Assembly: GCA_024398075.1 (NCBI GenBank) | Contig: JAKSJM010000021.1 | Span: forward strand, 1 to 43,361 | Source of the DNA: Bacteroidales bacterium | GTDB taxonomy: Bacteria; Bacteroidota; Bacteroidia; Bacteroidales; UBA932 | Reading direction: 5' to 3' | Length of the DNA: 43,361 bases | Part shown: one piece after another, positions 7,857 through 16,644 of the stretch | How positions within the stretch are numbered: the first letter of the stretch is position 1 | How the letters are laid out: every line of letters begins with the position of its first letter | Notes under the pieces: generated by a model | The model's input: the letters and a program-made list of their open reading frames with translations, nothing else | Databases searched by the model: none | What the model was told of the DNA's origin: nothing | Program-made: the position numbers and the translations under genes

Positions 7857-10625
7857 CTAACGGGAAGAGCCTTTGCGCCTGAATGAGTAGTTTACTCTAA
7901 GTAGGTAGAAACGTCCGTAGCTTGGAGTCCAGTTCTGCTGATAATAAAGAGGTGTCTGATAGGCCAGGTAGTCAGTTCCAGCGTTTAGCAGATCACCTGC
8001 CTCAAATGACACGGTAAGCTGGCCCTTGAATGCCTTATACTGGGCATTGAAACAAAGGAACTGAAATACATTATTTGGTCTGTCGCTTGAGAGATAGTCA
8101 TCGAACCTAAGCTGGTAGGTTCCCGTAATCTTGATTCTATTCTTCCATAGACTTTGTGTAGCGGTGACCCTTGAATTCGCCGAAATGCTTTCAAGCATCT
8201 TCTCACCGGAGTCGTTTATGCTCTGGTTCCAGCCACCGAACATGCTCAGCATTACTGAAGATGATTTATTCGGCCTCCACATCCCTGATGAGTTTATGTT
8301 TGCGTGGTAGTCTTTCAGGCCGATCATGTCTTCTCCTGCATACTGATAAGATTTACTATACATGAGATTCGGAGATAAGCTGATGTTTAATTTTCTTGAG
8401 AAGAATATATCCGAGAAGTCATTTCTTATGTCGAAATGATAGTGTGGCCTCGTGGAGTTCTCGAATGTATGGAGCATGGCACCTGCCTTGGCCTGGTAGT
8501 TATCCCACTCTGGTAGCACTGTGTCGGTGCTGAAATATGTAGTCTTGGTCACTATCTGGTTTGTGCTCACTTGAGCCGTCAGTGCGAGCACGGACTTGAA
8601 TGTCTTTCTTTTGGCTGAAGACAGTACCAGAATGTTAGCCCACGATGTGCTGAGACCCTTTTTCAAGTTTGGGTTTCCTCCAGTGAGTGAAAGTGGGTTC
8701 GTGTCGCTGATTTGGTCCCTGCTCTGCTCCAAAGAAGGTAGAGTAGAGTAAGAGTGCACACTTGTTTGGAATGTGACTTTATCAGTCTTTATGTAGAAAC
8801 TTCCGCTAGGTGTAAACATCCAGTAGCCTCTGTCAGCCGCACGGACACTTGGATAAGATTCCCTGTCTATGATGCTGCTATAAGTCGTGGGAAGGCTAAT
8901 GGAGAACGATCCCTCCTTTGAACTGTAGTTCACTCCTAAGTCCAGGACGTAGTCCATCTGGTTCCAGTTATAGTCATAAGACGATCCTATGTCCACTAGA
9001 GGCACTTCTACACCATACATATCGTAGGTCATCTGCCTATTCTTATGGTGGTCATAGTTTGCCCGCATCTCGGCCTGCACTCTCACGGTTTTCTCCTCTG
9101 AATTCACCACCACGGCATCCACACTCATTCGTGCTCTTGCATTTGCATAATTGCCTATATGGTCCGACTGAAGCTGACGCTTGGTATGCGACGATGCCAG
9201 CGTGTCCAGAGTCCAGCTGTCTCCACTTCCTGTACCCGTGTTCCAGTCAAAACTAAAGGTCGGCTTTATTCCTCCAGTATATGGGTTCGTCCAAGTGAGT
9301 ATGCCCGACAATTCCTTGTCTTTATTCTTTCTACCTCTGTCGACACGCGAGTAGATGTCTTCGGCGTCAGCCTTGACTATGCGCTGGGCACTGAAGTTAT
9401 CACTGTACTTGTCGCTGATTCTTGCAGTGACATTAAGATCGATGTTCTTGATGGCTGTATCCTTGAAGGAAGTCTTCAGCATGATGGTGTGCGTCCTCGA
9501 CAGACTGCTTGTCGAAGTCGTGTCGTAATAGTTCATCTGAGGCGAACTTGGGGTCGCGAAGTACTCTGTAAGGGCTCTTTCTGCAGACTTTTGCGTCGAA
9601 TGCATGAAGGAATAGGTGACGTCTAGGCTATTTCCGTAGTTCCTGTCCTTCCAGTATTTTGCTCCATTTAGATACAGTCCTGAATGCCTGTCATTGTTAG
9701 TAAGTGGGGACGTGAATGTCGGCGCCTGTGCGAAGATGATGGCTGAGTGTATGTCAGCGATGGCGCCGCCGAATGTGCTCATGTTTGAGCTGTACAGGAC
9801 CACGGAAGCATTGGCCATCTCCGAGTTGAACGTCATCGATGCTCCTGCATGTTCTCTTATGGTCTTGGATTCGTCTGCGCCTCCTTTCTGTGTCAGGTTT
9901 ATCTGCGTGAGCGACAGGATGGATTCCTTGGTCCTGATGTCAAGCACTTTCTCTTTTCTCGAATTCTTGAGGCCCCTGACCTTATCTTCAGCCTCCATCT
10001 CTTCATAGACGCGTATCTCTTTTACCTCATCGGCCTTCAGCGCATCCACGGCAGTGATAGGGGAGTTTCCAAATACCAGAACCCCATTTACATAAGTCTT
10101 CTTCACTTGCTGCCCGTCCACCGTGATATTGTTTTCGCTAACAGAAAAGCCTGGAAGCTGCTCGAGGATGGCCCTTGCGGACTCGTCAGCGCCTGTTCTC
10201 ACTGCTGCAGCGCTGAAGATGGTCGTGTCCTTCACCTGCTTCATCAGCTGCATCTCAGCGCTCACCTTTGACTCTTTCAAGGCAATGCTTTCCTTTTTCA
10301 GTTCAATGAAAATCGCGTTCACGCCTTCATCCAGTTCATACACGCTTTCGTGGGTGACATAGCCGAGCATCCTGGCACGGAGGCGCACATTTGTGGACTT
10401 TATGTTCTTGAAATAGAACTGGCCCTCCCTATCTGTGGTGGTATACAGGCTATCCACACTTTCACCATTCTGGTGGAATATCTGGACTATTGTGCCAGGA
10501 AGTGGAAATGTGCGAATCGTGCTTCCGGAGGACTCTCCCTTGACTGTGCCACGTACCACTATGCCCTGAGCGTTAAGACACACGCAGAGGACAAGACCTA
10601 GTATGGTGAACAGCCATTTTTTCAT
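7857..10625 (-). CDS. Outer-membrane beta-barrel protein, TonB-dependent-receptor-like
   Basis: The 922-aa product starts with a signal peptide (MKKWLFTILGLVLCVCLNAQ). It continues with a carboxypeptidase-regulatory-like Ig-type domain (about 22-110) and then a plug-like segment containing LEQLPGFSVSENNITVDGQ and VKEIRVYEE. A long barrel made of alternating amphipathic strands fills the rest and ends in aromatic-rich strands (RFYLLRVNYSFRRK). This matches the outer-membrane-beta-barrel/TonB receptor proteins common in Bacteroidota that occur without a SusD partner. The substrate is unknown. I chose the start at 10625 because it gives a proper signal peptide; the open frame continues upstream across the promoter element. 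It is separated from the SusCD operon by a terminator and so is transcribed alone. Confidence 0.85.
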   Translation of the reverse strand: MKKWLFTILGLVLCVCLNAQGIVVRGTVKGESSGSTIRTFPLPGTIVQIFHQNGESVDSLYTTTDREGQFYFKNIKSTNVRLRARMLGYVTHESVYELDEGVNAIFIELKKESIALKESKVSAEMQLMKQVKDTTIFSAAAVRTGADESARAILEQLPGFSVSENNITVDGQQVKKTYVNGVLVFGNSPITAVDALKADEVKEIRVYEEMEAEDKVRGLKNSRKEKVLDIRTKESILSLTQINLTQKGGADESKTIREHAGASMTFNSEMANASVVLYSSNMSTFGGAIADIHSAIIFAQAPTFTSPLTNNDRHSGLYLNGAKYWKDRNYGNSLDVTYSFMHSTQKSAERALTEYFATPSSPQMNYYDTTSTSSLSRTHTIMLKTSFKDTAIKNIDLNVTARISDKYSDNFSAQRIVKADAEDIYSRVDRGRKNKDKELSGILTWTNPYTGGIKPTFSFDWNTGTGSGDSWTLDTLASSHTKRQLQSDHIGNYANARARMSVDAVVVNSEEKTVRVQAEMRANYDHHKNRQMTYDMYGVEVPLVDIGSSYDYNWNQMDYVLDLGVNYSSKEGSFSISLPTTYSSIIDRESYPSVRAADRGYWMFTPSGSFYIKTDKVTFQTSVHSYSTLPSLEQSRDQISDTNPLSLTGGNPNLKKGLSTSWANILVLSSAKRKTFKSVLALTAQVSTNQIVTKTTYFSTDTVLPEWDNYQAKAGAMLHTFENSTRPHYHFDIRNDFSDIFFSRKLNISLSPNLMYSKSYQYAGEDMIGLKDYHANINSSGMWRPNKSSSVMLSMFGGWNQSINDSGEKMLESISANSRVTATQSLWKNRIKITGTYQLRFDDYLSSDRPNNVFQFLCFNAQYKAFKGQLTVSFEAGDLLNAGTDYLAYQTPLYYQQNWTPSYGRFYLLRVNYSFRRKGSSR

Positions 10626-10631
10626 AATATA

Positions 10632-10639
10632 CAAATATA
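10632..10639 (-). promoter_or_regulatory. Putative -7 promoter element for the solitary outer-membrane barrel gene
   Basis: The minus strand reads TATATTTG here, an exact TAnnTTTG match, only 6 bases before the chosen start codon at 10625. If used, the mRNA would be leaderless or nearly so. The upstream -33 position falls within the T-tract and hairpin of the preceding operon's terminator and shows no clear TTTG. Confidence 0.45.
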
Positions 10640-10641
10640 AT

Positions 10642-10673
10642 AAAAATGGCCTTTGCCCCAAAGGACAAAGGCC
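10642..10673 (-). terminator. Rho-independent terminator of the SusC-SusD operon
   Basis: The inverted repeat GGCCTTTG / CAAAGGCC (10648-10655 with 10666-10673) forms an 8-bp perfect stem with a 10-base loop. Read on the minus strand it is followed by ATTTTTATT. It lies 25 bp downstream of the stop codon of the last operon gene (10699) and cleanly separates the operon from the next promoter. Confidence 0.8.
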
Positions 10674-10698
10674 ACTATTTACTGTGTACTAGATGGAA

Positions 10699-12762
10699 TT
10701 AGTTCTTCCAAGCCATCTGGCTCTGTCTATTAGCTGCAGAGTAGTTCTGGAAGTAACTTACCTGGTTAGGAAGTGTACCGGTGAACTTGTATGTCTTGCC
10801 ACCAGCAGCTGCGGTAACGTCGAATGTGATACCGTTTGCTGAGATGGTTACTGAACCACCGTTTATATATGCTGTGGTTCCGGTATAGCCATTCTTGATG
10901 TAAGCAGCTCTAGCCGCCATCTTTACATTACAGATGAAGTCTGAGTTCTCAGTAGGAAGATCACCTACCCAGTTGTAAGTACCGTTTGGTACATTTACTG
11001 CGCAGAATCTACCGGCGTAGTTTGTTACATATGCCCATGCTGACTTAGAGTGAACAGGGAGATAGACGGTGTAGTGACCATCGACACCTGTTGACCATCC
11101 GAACATGAATACGTTGCCGCCGAGACCATAAGTGTCACCGTACCAGTAACCCATGTATGCTGGGTTGATGCTTACATTGCCAGAGAATTCCTTGTCCTCG
11201 TCTGGCTGTGGACGAAGCTGGTCGTCTGAAGGCTCAGGCATGGTGACATTCTTGAATGTGTACTTCCAGTCGAATGCGTCACCATTGACAACATCGTAGT
11301 TGTCATCGAAGCTCCACTTCTGGCACTTGAGATCGAAGGCAAGGTTGTATGTGCCGTCAGAATTCTTTGAGATCTCAATGCTACCGTCATTTACCTTGAC
11401 ATAAGAGTAGCTTGTTGTCTCAAAATCGTAGTCTGCGTAGTTGTACTCTGATGCATCGAAAGTCTTGTTCTCTGCGCTACGAGTACCGCTTGCATAAGCT
11501 GACTCGATGTAATTCTCTTCCTTGTTGAGGGTGAACTTGCCGGTAGGGAGACCCTTGTCTGCTACGATACCCTTGCCATCGAAGAGGTTGAAGCTGAGGG
11601 AGTAGAGAAGTGGCATGCCTGCTGCGATAGGCTCGCTGATATAGCATGAAACAGACCACTCGCTGTTGTCGTTTGCGAAATAGGTGCTGTAGTCACCAAG
11701 GTAGCGAATTGAACTTACCTCGATGCCGAGAGACTGGTCTGCGATAGACTCGATCTTTCCGATGTAAACATAGCTGAGGATGTTTGAAGCAGCATCCATG
11801 AGGTTTGCTACTACGGTATAGGTGTCACCCTCCTTGGAAACCTCTACCTCACCATCTACGATCTCGATCTCAGATGAACCTCTAAGTACTGTGGTGTAGA
11901 ACTTCTCCTTGCCTTCAAGGTCCTTGAGGCTGAATGTGTTCTCTGCGTGAGCGGCCTCATAGTCGCAGGTGAATGTTCCGGTAGGAAGAGCGGTCTTGTC
12001 AGCAGTAGCCTTAGGAACGTTGAATGCGATTCTTACCTCGTCAGTGTTGTTCTCGAGAGTGAGCGCGAACTGACCGAATCTTGTAAGCTCATAGATCTCT
12101 GAGTTATAGATGTTCTGGCTGTTTCCGAGGTAGCTTGCAGCAGCGGTCTCAGTGAGCACGAAGTTAGACTCCTGGGTGATGGCTACTGTGAACTCCTCAG
12201 ATGCTGTAGCGACAGCGATCTTACCCTCACGGGCAATGAGTCCGGTGTTTGAAGATACCTCAACGGTGATGGTAGCCTCAGCTGGAGCGGCCTTGGTGCT
12301 TGCGACCTTGAGCCAGTCAGCGCCCTCAACTACAGTAGCATTGAAGCTCTCGTTTGTGAGGACCTTGATGCTTACGGTCTGAGCTGCAGGAGATACTACA
12401 TTCACTGTACCTGCGCTGAAGACCTTCTCTTCGGTCTGCTTTACATTGAATACAGTGGTCTTGGTGCCAGCGGTAACGGTGACCTTACCTGTTCTGTCAG
12501 CGAAAGACTCGTTCTTCGCCGCTGTGATGGTGATGGAAGCAGTTCCTGCCTCGCCAGATGTCTTGCTGAGGGTGAGCCAGTCCTGGTCAGCAGCGGCTGT
12601 CCACTCTACGTTAGACTCGAATGCTACGGTCTGTGAACCACCTGCATTCGCGAAGAGAATCTCGGATGACTTGAATGTCAATGCATCCTCGACTTCCTTC
12701 TTACATGATGCAACTGCGAGCACTGCGGCTGCGATTGCGAAGATGAATGAAAATCTTTTCAT
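10699..12762 (-). CDS. BACON-domain surface lipoprotein
   Basis: This 687-aa lipoprotein has a signal peptide ending in AVASC (Cys 20). Two tandem BACON-like modules follow, about residues 30-112 and 113-198. Each has the typical layout: a FxSNVxWTA-like strand, then DWLTLS or DWLKVAS, then a closing VKQ or ITQES. Residues 200-687 are beta-rich and aromatic, without a recognised catalytic motif. BACON modules are thought to bind or space glycan or mucin ligands at the cell surface. As the last gene of the SusCD operon it is the likely surface-exposed ligand-binding or accessory lipoprotein. A 45-bp AT-rich gap separates it from the preceding gene, the longest in the operon, but no internal promoter is evident. 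Confidence 0.8.
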   Translation of the reverse strand: MKRFSFIFAIAAAVLAVASCKKEVEDALTFKSSEILFANAGGSQTVAFESNVEWTAAADQDWLTLSKTSGEAGTASITITAAKNESFADRTGKVTVTAGTKTTVFNVKQTEEKVFSAGTVNVVSPAAQTVSIKVLTNESFNATVVEGADWLKVASTKAAPAEATITVEVSSNTGLIAREGKIAVATASEEFTVAITQESNFVLTETAAASYLGNSQNIYNSEIYELTRFGQFALTLENNTDEVRIAFNVPKATADKTALPTGTFTCDYEAAHAENTFSLKDLEGKEKFYTTVLRGSSEIEIVDGEVEVSKEGDTYTVVANLMDAASNILSYVYIGKIESIADQSLGIEVSSIRYLGDYSTYFANDNSEWSVSCYISEPIAAGMPLLYSLSFNLFDGKGIVADKGLPTGKFTLNKEENYIESAYASGTRSAENKTFDASEYNYADYDFETTSYSYVKVNDGSIEISKNSDGTYNLAFDLKCQKWSFDDNYDVVNGDAFDWKYTFKNVTMPEPSDDQLRPQPDEDKEFSGNVSINPAYMGYWYGDTYGLGGNVFMFGWSTGVDGHYTVYLPVHSKSAWAYVTNYAGRFCAVNVPNGTYNWVGDLPTENSDFICNVKMAARAAYIKNGYTGTTAYINGGSVTISANGITFDVTAAAGGKTYKFTGTLPNQVSYFQNYSAANRQSQMAWKN

Positions 12763-12807
12763 GTTACTTGAAAGTTTGTTAAATAATTGTTTATTTGTGA
12801 TTTAAGA

Positions 12808-14358
12808 TTATCTAGGTGTTGTGGTGATCGCCGTGATCTCTCCATTGATCTTATATGAACCATTGTCCTTCATGGTGAAGAGACCTGTGCTGACGCTGAA
12901 AGGCCTCAAGTAGACCTTGCTCTCGCCAGTGCTGGCGTTGTATGTCGTGATTATGATCTGCAGACGGTGCGTGTCAAGCGTGAATGGATATTCGCCGAAT
13001 GACAGATGGGAAGTACCGTACCAGCTTTGAGCAAACTGCGATATAGAGGTGATCTTCTCATCCTTTGAGTCTGGCTGCCAGGTGAGTGACTTGACACTTG
13101 CTTTTCCTCCTGAGAGAAGCACTGCATAAATCTTGTCCGATGTGCTGTAGTACATTACATCTGTGTTGTCACAGAAAGCGAAGCTGATGGCCTTGTCTAT
13201 GTCCTTCGCGTTTGTGAGAAGGTAGTCAAGTGGCTTAGGGTCTAAAGATGAGAGGTCGAACCTATAGATGTGATAGGTGCCATCCGGGAGACTCATGAGC
13301 ATTGCTATGTCCTGGTTCTTGAGTGCACCACCTCCCATAGGCTTAGCACCGTTCAGCGAATAGTCCAGTCCAAGATTATCGATGCTGGACATACCTCCGT
13401 TGACTGAAAGCACTGATGCGAAGTGGAACTTCGAGTCCTCTTCATTGAATACGAGGATCTTTCCCTGGTCAGGCTTTGAATAGCCGACATTGTATTTGTG
13501 GAATACATCTGTCCTTCTTGACGAGATAGGCACTTTTGTGTATGCTCTGTCGAAGTTTCCGATGCATGCGAACAGGCGATTCTTCACTACTGCGGCTGTG
13601 CAATAGTCTCCGAAGTTGAAGAGCATGGTGGTGCCAAACTCGGTCTCCTTGCTGTTAAACAGGGTTACGTCGCGCTCGCTTTCCTTGTAGTCAAGCGACC
13701 TCAGTGCGATGAGATGTTCGTCTGTAGCCACCATGATTCGAGTGGTGTTGAATACAGCGCCATCTGTGACTACAGATGTCAGGAGGCTGTTCACCCTACC
13801 CTCGATAGGGGCGCCGTTTGCGAATGAATAAAGGTCCCTGGTGATGAGAGGTGTGTCGCTTGCGTAACCATAGGTGACTGGTTTTGCTGCTATTAGGTCG
13901 ATGTCGGAAGTCTTTCCGCCATCGCTTGTATGCGCTACGAGTATTCCTTCTCCCAAAGAGCTCGAAACGAATACTGCCCAGGAATGAAACTTCTGAAGGC
14001 CGGTAACTCGATCAGTGACTCTCAGGTAAAGGTAGTACGGCTCGGTCGCAGGGGAGTTACCCACACGATATACAAGTTTCTTTTCTGTTCCGATGTCGAT
14101 TCTGTCTACATTCCTTCCACTGGATGTGAGGTCTATCTCCCAATAGTACTCGAAGTCTTCGTCAGAACGGCCTTCCTGGAATACTTCTGGCTCCACTATG
14201 AGCTCATGTCCATAAGCTATGTTGAGGACATCTGACTCCGTCGATATGACTATGTCCGGGAGCTCTGTAGTGGCTTCCGTACTGAGATCCTTGTAGCATG
14301 AGCATAGTGCTGACGCTCCCAGGATAACAGCCAATATATGTGCTAACTTTTTCATCAT
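12808..14358 (-). CDS. PKD-like family lipoprotein
   Basis: This 516-aa protein has a lipoprotein signal (ILGASALCSC). An N-terminal Ig/PKD-like segment contains IAYGHELIVEPEVF and FEYYWEID. A long region follows with spaced hydrophobic strands and motifs such as GEGILVAHTSDGGK, consistent with a beta-propeller-like fold. This is the architecture of the PKD-like lipoproteins encoded after susD and DUF4843 genes in many Bacteroidota. The ATG directly follows the TAG of the DUF4843 gene, which implies translational coupling; a second ATG at 14355 is possible. No enzymatic motif is seen, and an accessory surface-binding role is inferred. Confidence 0.75.
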   Translation of the reverse strand: MMKKLAHILAVILGASALCSCYKDLSTEATTELPDIVISTESDVLNIAYGHELIVEPEVFQEGRSDEDFEYYWEIDLTSSGRNVDRIDIGTEKKLVYRVGNSPATEPYYLYLRVTDRVTGLQKFHSWAVFVSSSLGEGILVAHTSDGGKTSDIDLIAAKPVTYGYASDTPLITRDLYSFANGAPIEGRVNSLLTSVVTDGAVFNTTRIMVATDEHLIALRSLDYKESERDVTLFNSKETEFGTTMLFNFGDYCTAAVVKNRLFACIGNFDRAYTKVPISSRRTDVFHKYNVGYSKPDQGKILVFNEEDSKFHFASVLSVNGGMSSIDNLGLDYSLNGAKPMGGGALKNQDIAMLMSLPDGTYHIYRFDLSSLDPKPLDYLLTNAKDIDKAISFAFCDNTDVMYYSTSDKIYAVLLSGGKASVKSLTWQPDSKDEKITSISQFAQSWYGTSHLSFGEYPFTLDTHRLQIIITTYNASTGESKVYLRPFSVSTGLFTMKDNGSYKINGEITAITTTPR

Positions 14359-15165
14359 CTACAGTGTTTCAAGTGTTTCAAGTATGGTAGGCACGTAATC
14401 CAGTTTCCTTCCTTCACCAAATGCTACAGTGTATCCGGAATACAGCTGGTAGTCATCGCTGTGCATTAGAGGCTCCTCAGGATGCTCCATGTCGTGACTC
14501 CTGACATACTGATAGACAGTTCTTGAGGCTTCGTACCACCATGTCGGCATCTTCATGGTCAGTTCGGGATTCTCCTTAACATAAGATGCACTGCCGGTGT
14601 ATTTCTCCACTTCCTCTCCGAGAAGGTCTACGATGATCTCGTGAAGGGCACGGCTGTAGCAGTGACTGAAATAAAGGTACCAGTAGCGCCATACTCCCAG
14701 CTCAGGTCTTACATACTCCTCGCTCCATTCCACGTTTGCCTTAAGGTAGCTTGCGTATCCTTTATGGAAGTTTTCATTCTCCACTATTTCCAGGGTGGTG
14801 TTCAGACGAGTGACATCTCCAGTGAAGTTCTTGATCTCAAGGACTATCTTGCCTTCGAGTGCTCCTGCCTCTACTTCGTGTTTGGTGATTCTGAAATCAA
14901 CTCCTTCCTTGGCTGTGTTTGAACTGTTTTCGGAGACAATTACGCCGAATTCTCTATTCACTTCGTCCGTAGGACCAATCAAGGTGACAGGAATCTCTAC
15001 GCTGATCCAGTCCTCTGTCACTCCTTTCAGCGAGAACAAAGATGAACTGGCCTTGAAGCATACGGCAGAGTCTTCCTTATGGAACTTCTCTATGTCTATT
15101 TCCTTGCATGAGCACCATATTGATGTCATGAGGATGATCATGCTGATTCTGAATATTCTTTTCAT
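14359..15165 (-). CDS. DUF4843-type lipoprotein
   Basis: This 268-aa lipoprotein (signal ending SIWCSC, Cys 20) has an N-terminal beta-sandwich region. That region contains VCFKASSSLFSLKGV and EIPVTLIGPTDEVNREFGV, and then EGVDFRI and ALEGKIVLEI. This pattern is typical of the DUF4843 family encoded next to susD. The start at 15165 (MKRIFRIS) is preferred; ATG codons further upstream run into the end of susD. It lies 7 bp from susD and abuts the PKD-like gene. The function of the family is unknown; it is probably an outer-membrane accessory of the SusCD transporter. Confidence 0.75.
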   Translation of the reverse strand: MKRIFRISMIILMTSIWCSCKEIDIEKFHKEDSAVCFKASSSLFSLKGVTEDWISVEIPVTLIGPTDEVNREFGVIVSENSSNTAKEGVDFRITKHEVEAGALEGKIVLEIKNFTGDVTRLNTTLEIVENENFHKGYASYLKANVEWSEEYVRPELGVWRYWYLYFSHCYSRALHEIIVDLLGEEVEKYTGSASYVKENPELTMKMPTWWYEASRTVYQYVRSHDMEHPEEPLMHSDDYQLYSGYTVAFGEGRKLDYVPTILETLETL

Positions 15166-15172
15166 GGCCATT

Positions 15173-16639
15173 CTATTCTTGTACTCTACCATAATCTATT
15201 TCTTCCTGAGGGAATGGGAAAGTGAGGTCTTCCGCCTTGACGTTGAAGGATGGACAGAGTGACTCCTTCACATTCTTGTGCTTGAGCCAGTAAACCAGTT
15301 TTCCTTCGAGGATGAACTCTCTGTAATACTCTTTCATGAGCTCGTCGGCAGCATTTGCGCTCTCAGGGAGATTCTCGCTGATGCCTCTGTGGGTCCTTAC
15401 CATGTCAATGGTCTTGATCGCCTCTAGGTTTTGTCCTTTCTCGATGAGGTTCTCCGCTATGATGTAGTACAGCTCGGATACCTTCATCATAGGAATGCTG
15501 GTGTTTGTCCTCTTCTCCGTGAGTTTGCCGCACCAGTATCCAGTGTTACTGTAGTTCAGCATCAGCGATGGACCACGTACATCTTCCGCTCCCGACATCG
15601 ATCCTGTCTCTGGGTCTATCCTGACGAAGAGGGTGTTGTCCACAAATGATTCTGGGATGATGTATCCTGGATTTGTCATGCCTGGAATCGTGATGGCGGC
15701 CATATCAGGTAGGGCGAGGAAGCTGAGTCCAAAAATTTGCTCAGGCATGAAAAGGAAGTCCTTGTCGTGTCCTTCGGACATGATCTCTTCGACGCTAGCC
15801 CATCTGATGAGCCCGCTGGAGAACGCTATGTCGATGGATTTCTGGGCACACTGAGACGCCTCCTCCAGGCGGTTCAGCCACTGCAGTGTGCGTGCCTTAA
15901 GGCCGAGGGCTGCGGCATAGTTGAACCTGGTGTTTCTCTTCGTCCAGAAACCGTCATTGTTGAATGACTCGAGGATTCTCTCATCGATGTTTCCTGCCAC
16001 AGGATCAGCTGCCTCCAGGCACTCGATGGCTGTGTCGATGTCCGCGATAAGCATGTCAAATGTCTCTCTGTAGCTGAACTGAGGAGCAGGCTCCTTGTCG
16101 AACTTGACTGCATATGGGATGGCTTTCTTGCCCATGTTCTCCTCGCTCATGTCTACATGGCCAAAGAGCCTGATCAGGTCGAGGTAGATATATGATCTAA
16201 GGCCAAGGAACTCGCCCTTGTAGAGCTGATACTCTTCCTCGGAACGGAATACATCCTTGTTCTTCTCGACATACTCCAGGGCCATGTTTATGTTCGCTAT
16301 GATGTTATAGGCGCGCCTCCAGATGGTCTTTAACGCGTTTCTCAGTGACTGTGTCTGGTACTGATGGTCCTGGTAGAGCTTTATGCCAGCAGTTACCGAA
16401 GTGTTGTATGGATATGCGATCAGTTCGGTAGTATACCATGTAAGGTTCATTCCATAGACTTCATTGTCCTGAAGATTAAGGTAGACGCCAACCAAAGCCT
16501 CGCTGAAGCCTTCAGGAGACTCGAACACCTTGTCCGCAGGTAGGGAAGTGGATGATGTGGCCTCGAGCCAGTTCTCGCAAGAGGTCGTGGCGAATGTGGC
16601 TGCAAGGGCGACTATGGTGTATAATATCTTCTTTTTCAT
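15173..16639 (-). CDS. RagB/SusD-family nutrient-uptake lipoprotein
   Basis: This 488-aa protein has a lipoprotein signal (FATTSC, Cys 21) and a largely helical SusD-type fold. The usual SusD landmarks are present: NWLEATSSTSLPADKVFESPEGF near the N-terminus in shortened form (NWLEAT...LPADKVF), the TPR-like helices with LRSYIYLDLIRLFGHV, and the C-terminal stretch EYYREFILEGKLVYWLK. The shared FILEGK motif is diagnostic. SusD proteins form the lid over the SusC channel and capture ligand at the cell surface. The start is 5 bp after the susC stop. Ligand class cannot be read from the sequence. Confidence 0.92.
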   Translation of the reverse strand: MKKKILYTIVALAATFATTSCENWLEATSSTSLPADKVFESPEGFSEALVGVYLNLQDNEVYGMNLTWYTTELIAYPYNTSVTAGIKLYQDHQYQTQSLRNALKTIWRRAYNIIANINMALEYVEKNKDVFRSEEEYQLYKGEFLGLRSYIYLDLIRLFGHVDMSEENMGKKAIPYAVKFDKEPAPQFSYRETFDMLIADIDTAIECLEAADPVAGNIDERILESFNNDGFWTKRNTRFNYAAALGLKARTLQWLNRLEEASQCAQKSIDIAFSSGLIRWASVEEIMSEGHDKDFLFMPEQIFGLSFLALPDMAAITIPGMTNPGYIIPESFVDNTLFVRIDPETGSMSGAEDVRGPSLMLNYSNTGYWCGKLTEKRTNTSIPMMKVSELYYIIAENLIEKGQNLEAIKTIDMVRTHRGISENLPESANAADELMKEYYREFILEGKLVYWLKHKNVKESLCPSFNVKAEDLTFPFPQEEIDYGRVQE

Positions 16640-16644
16640 CTTTT

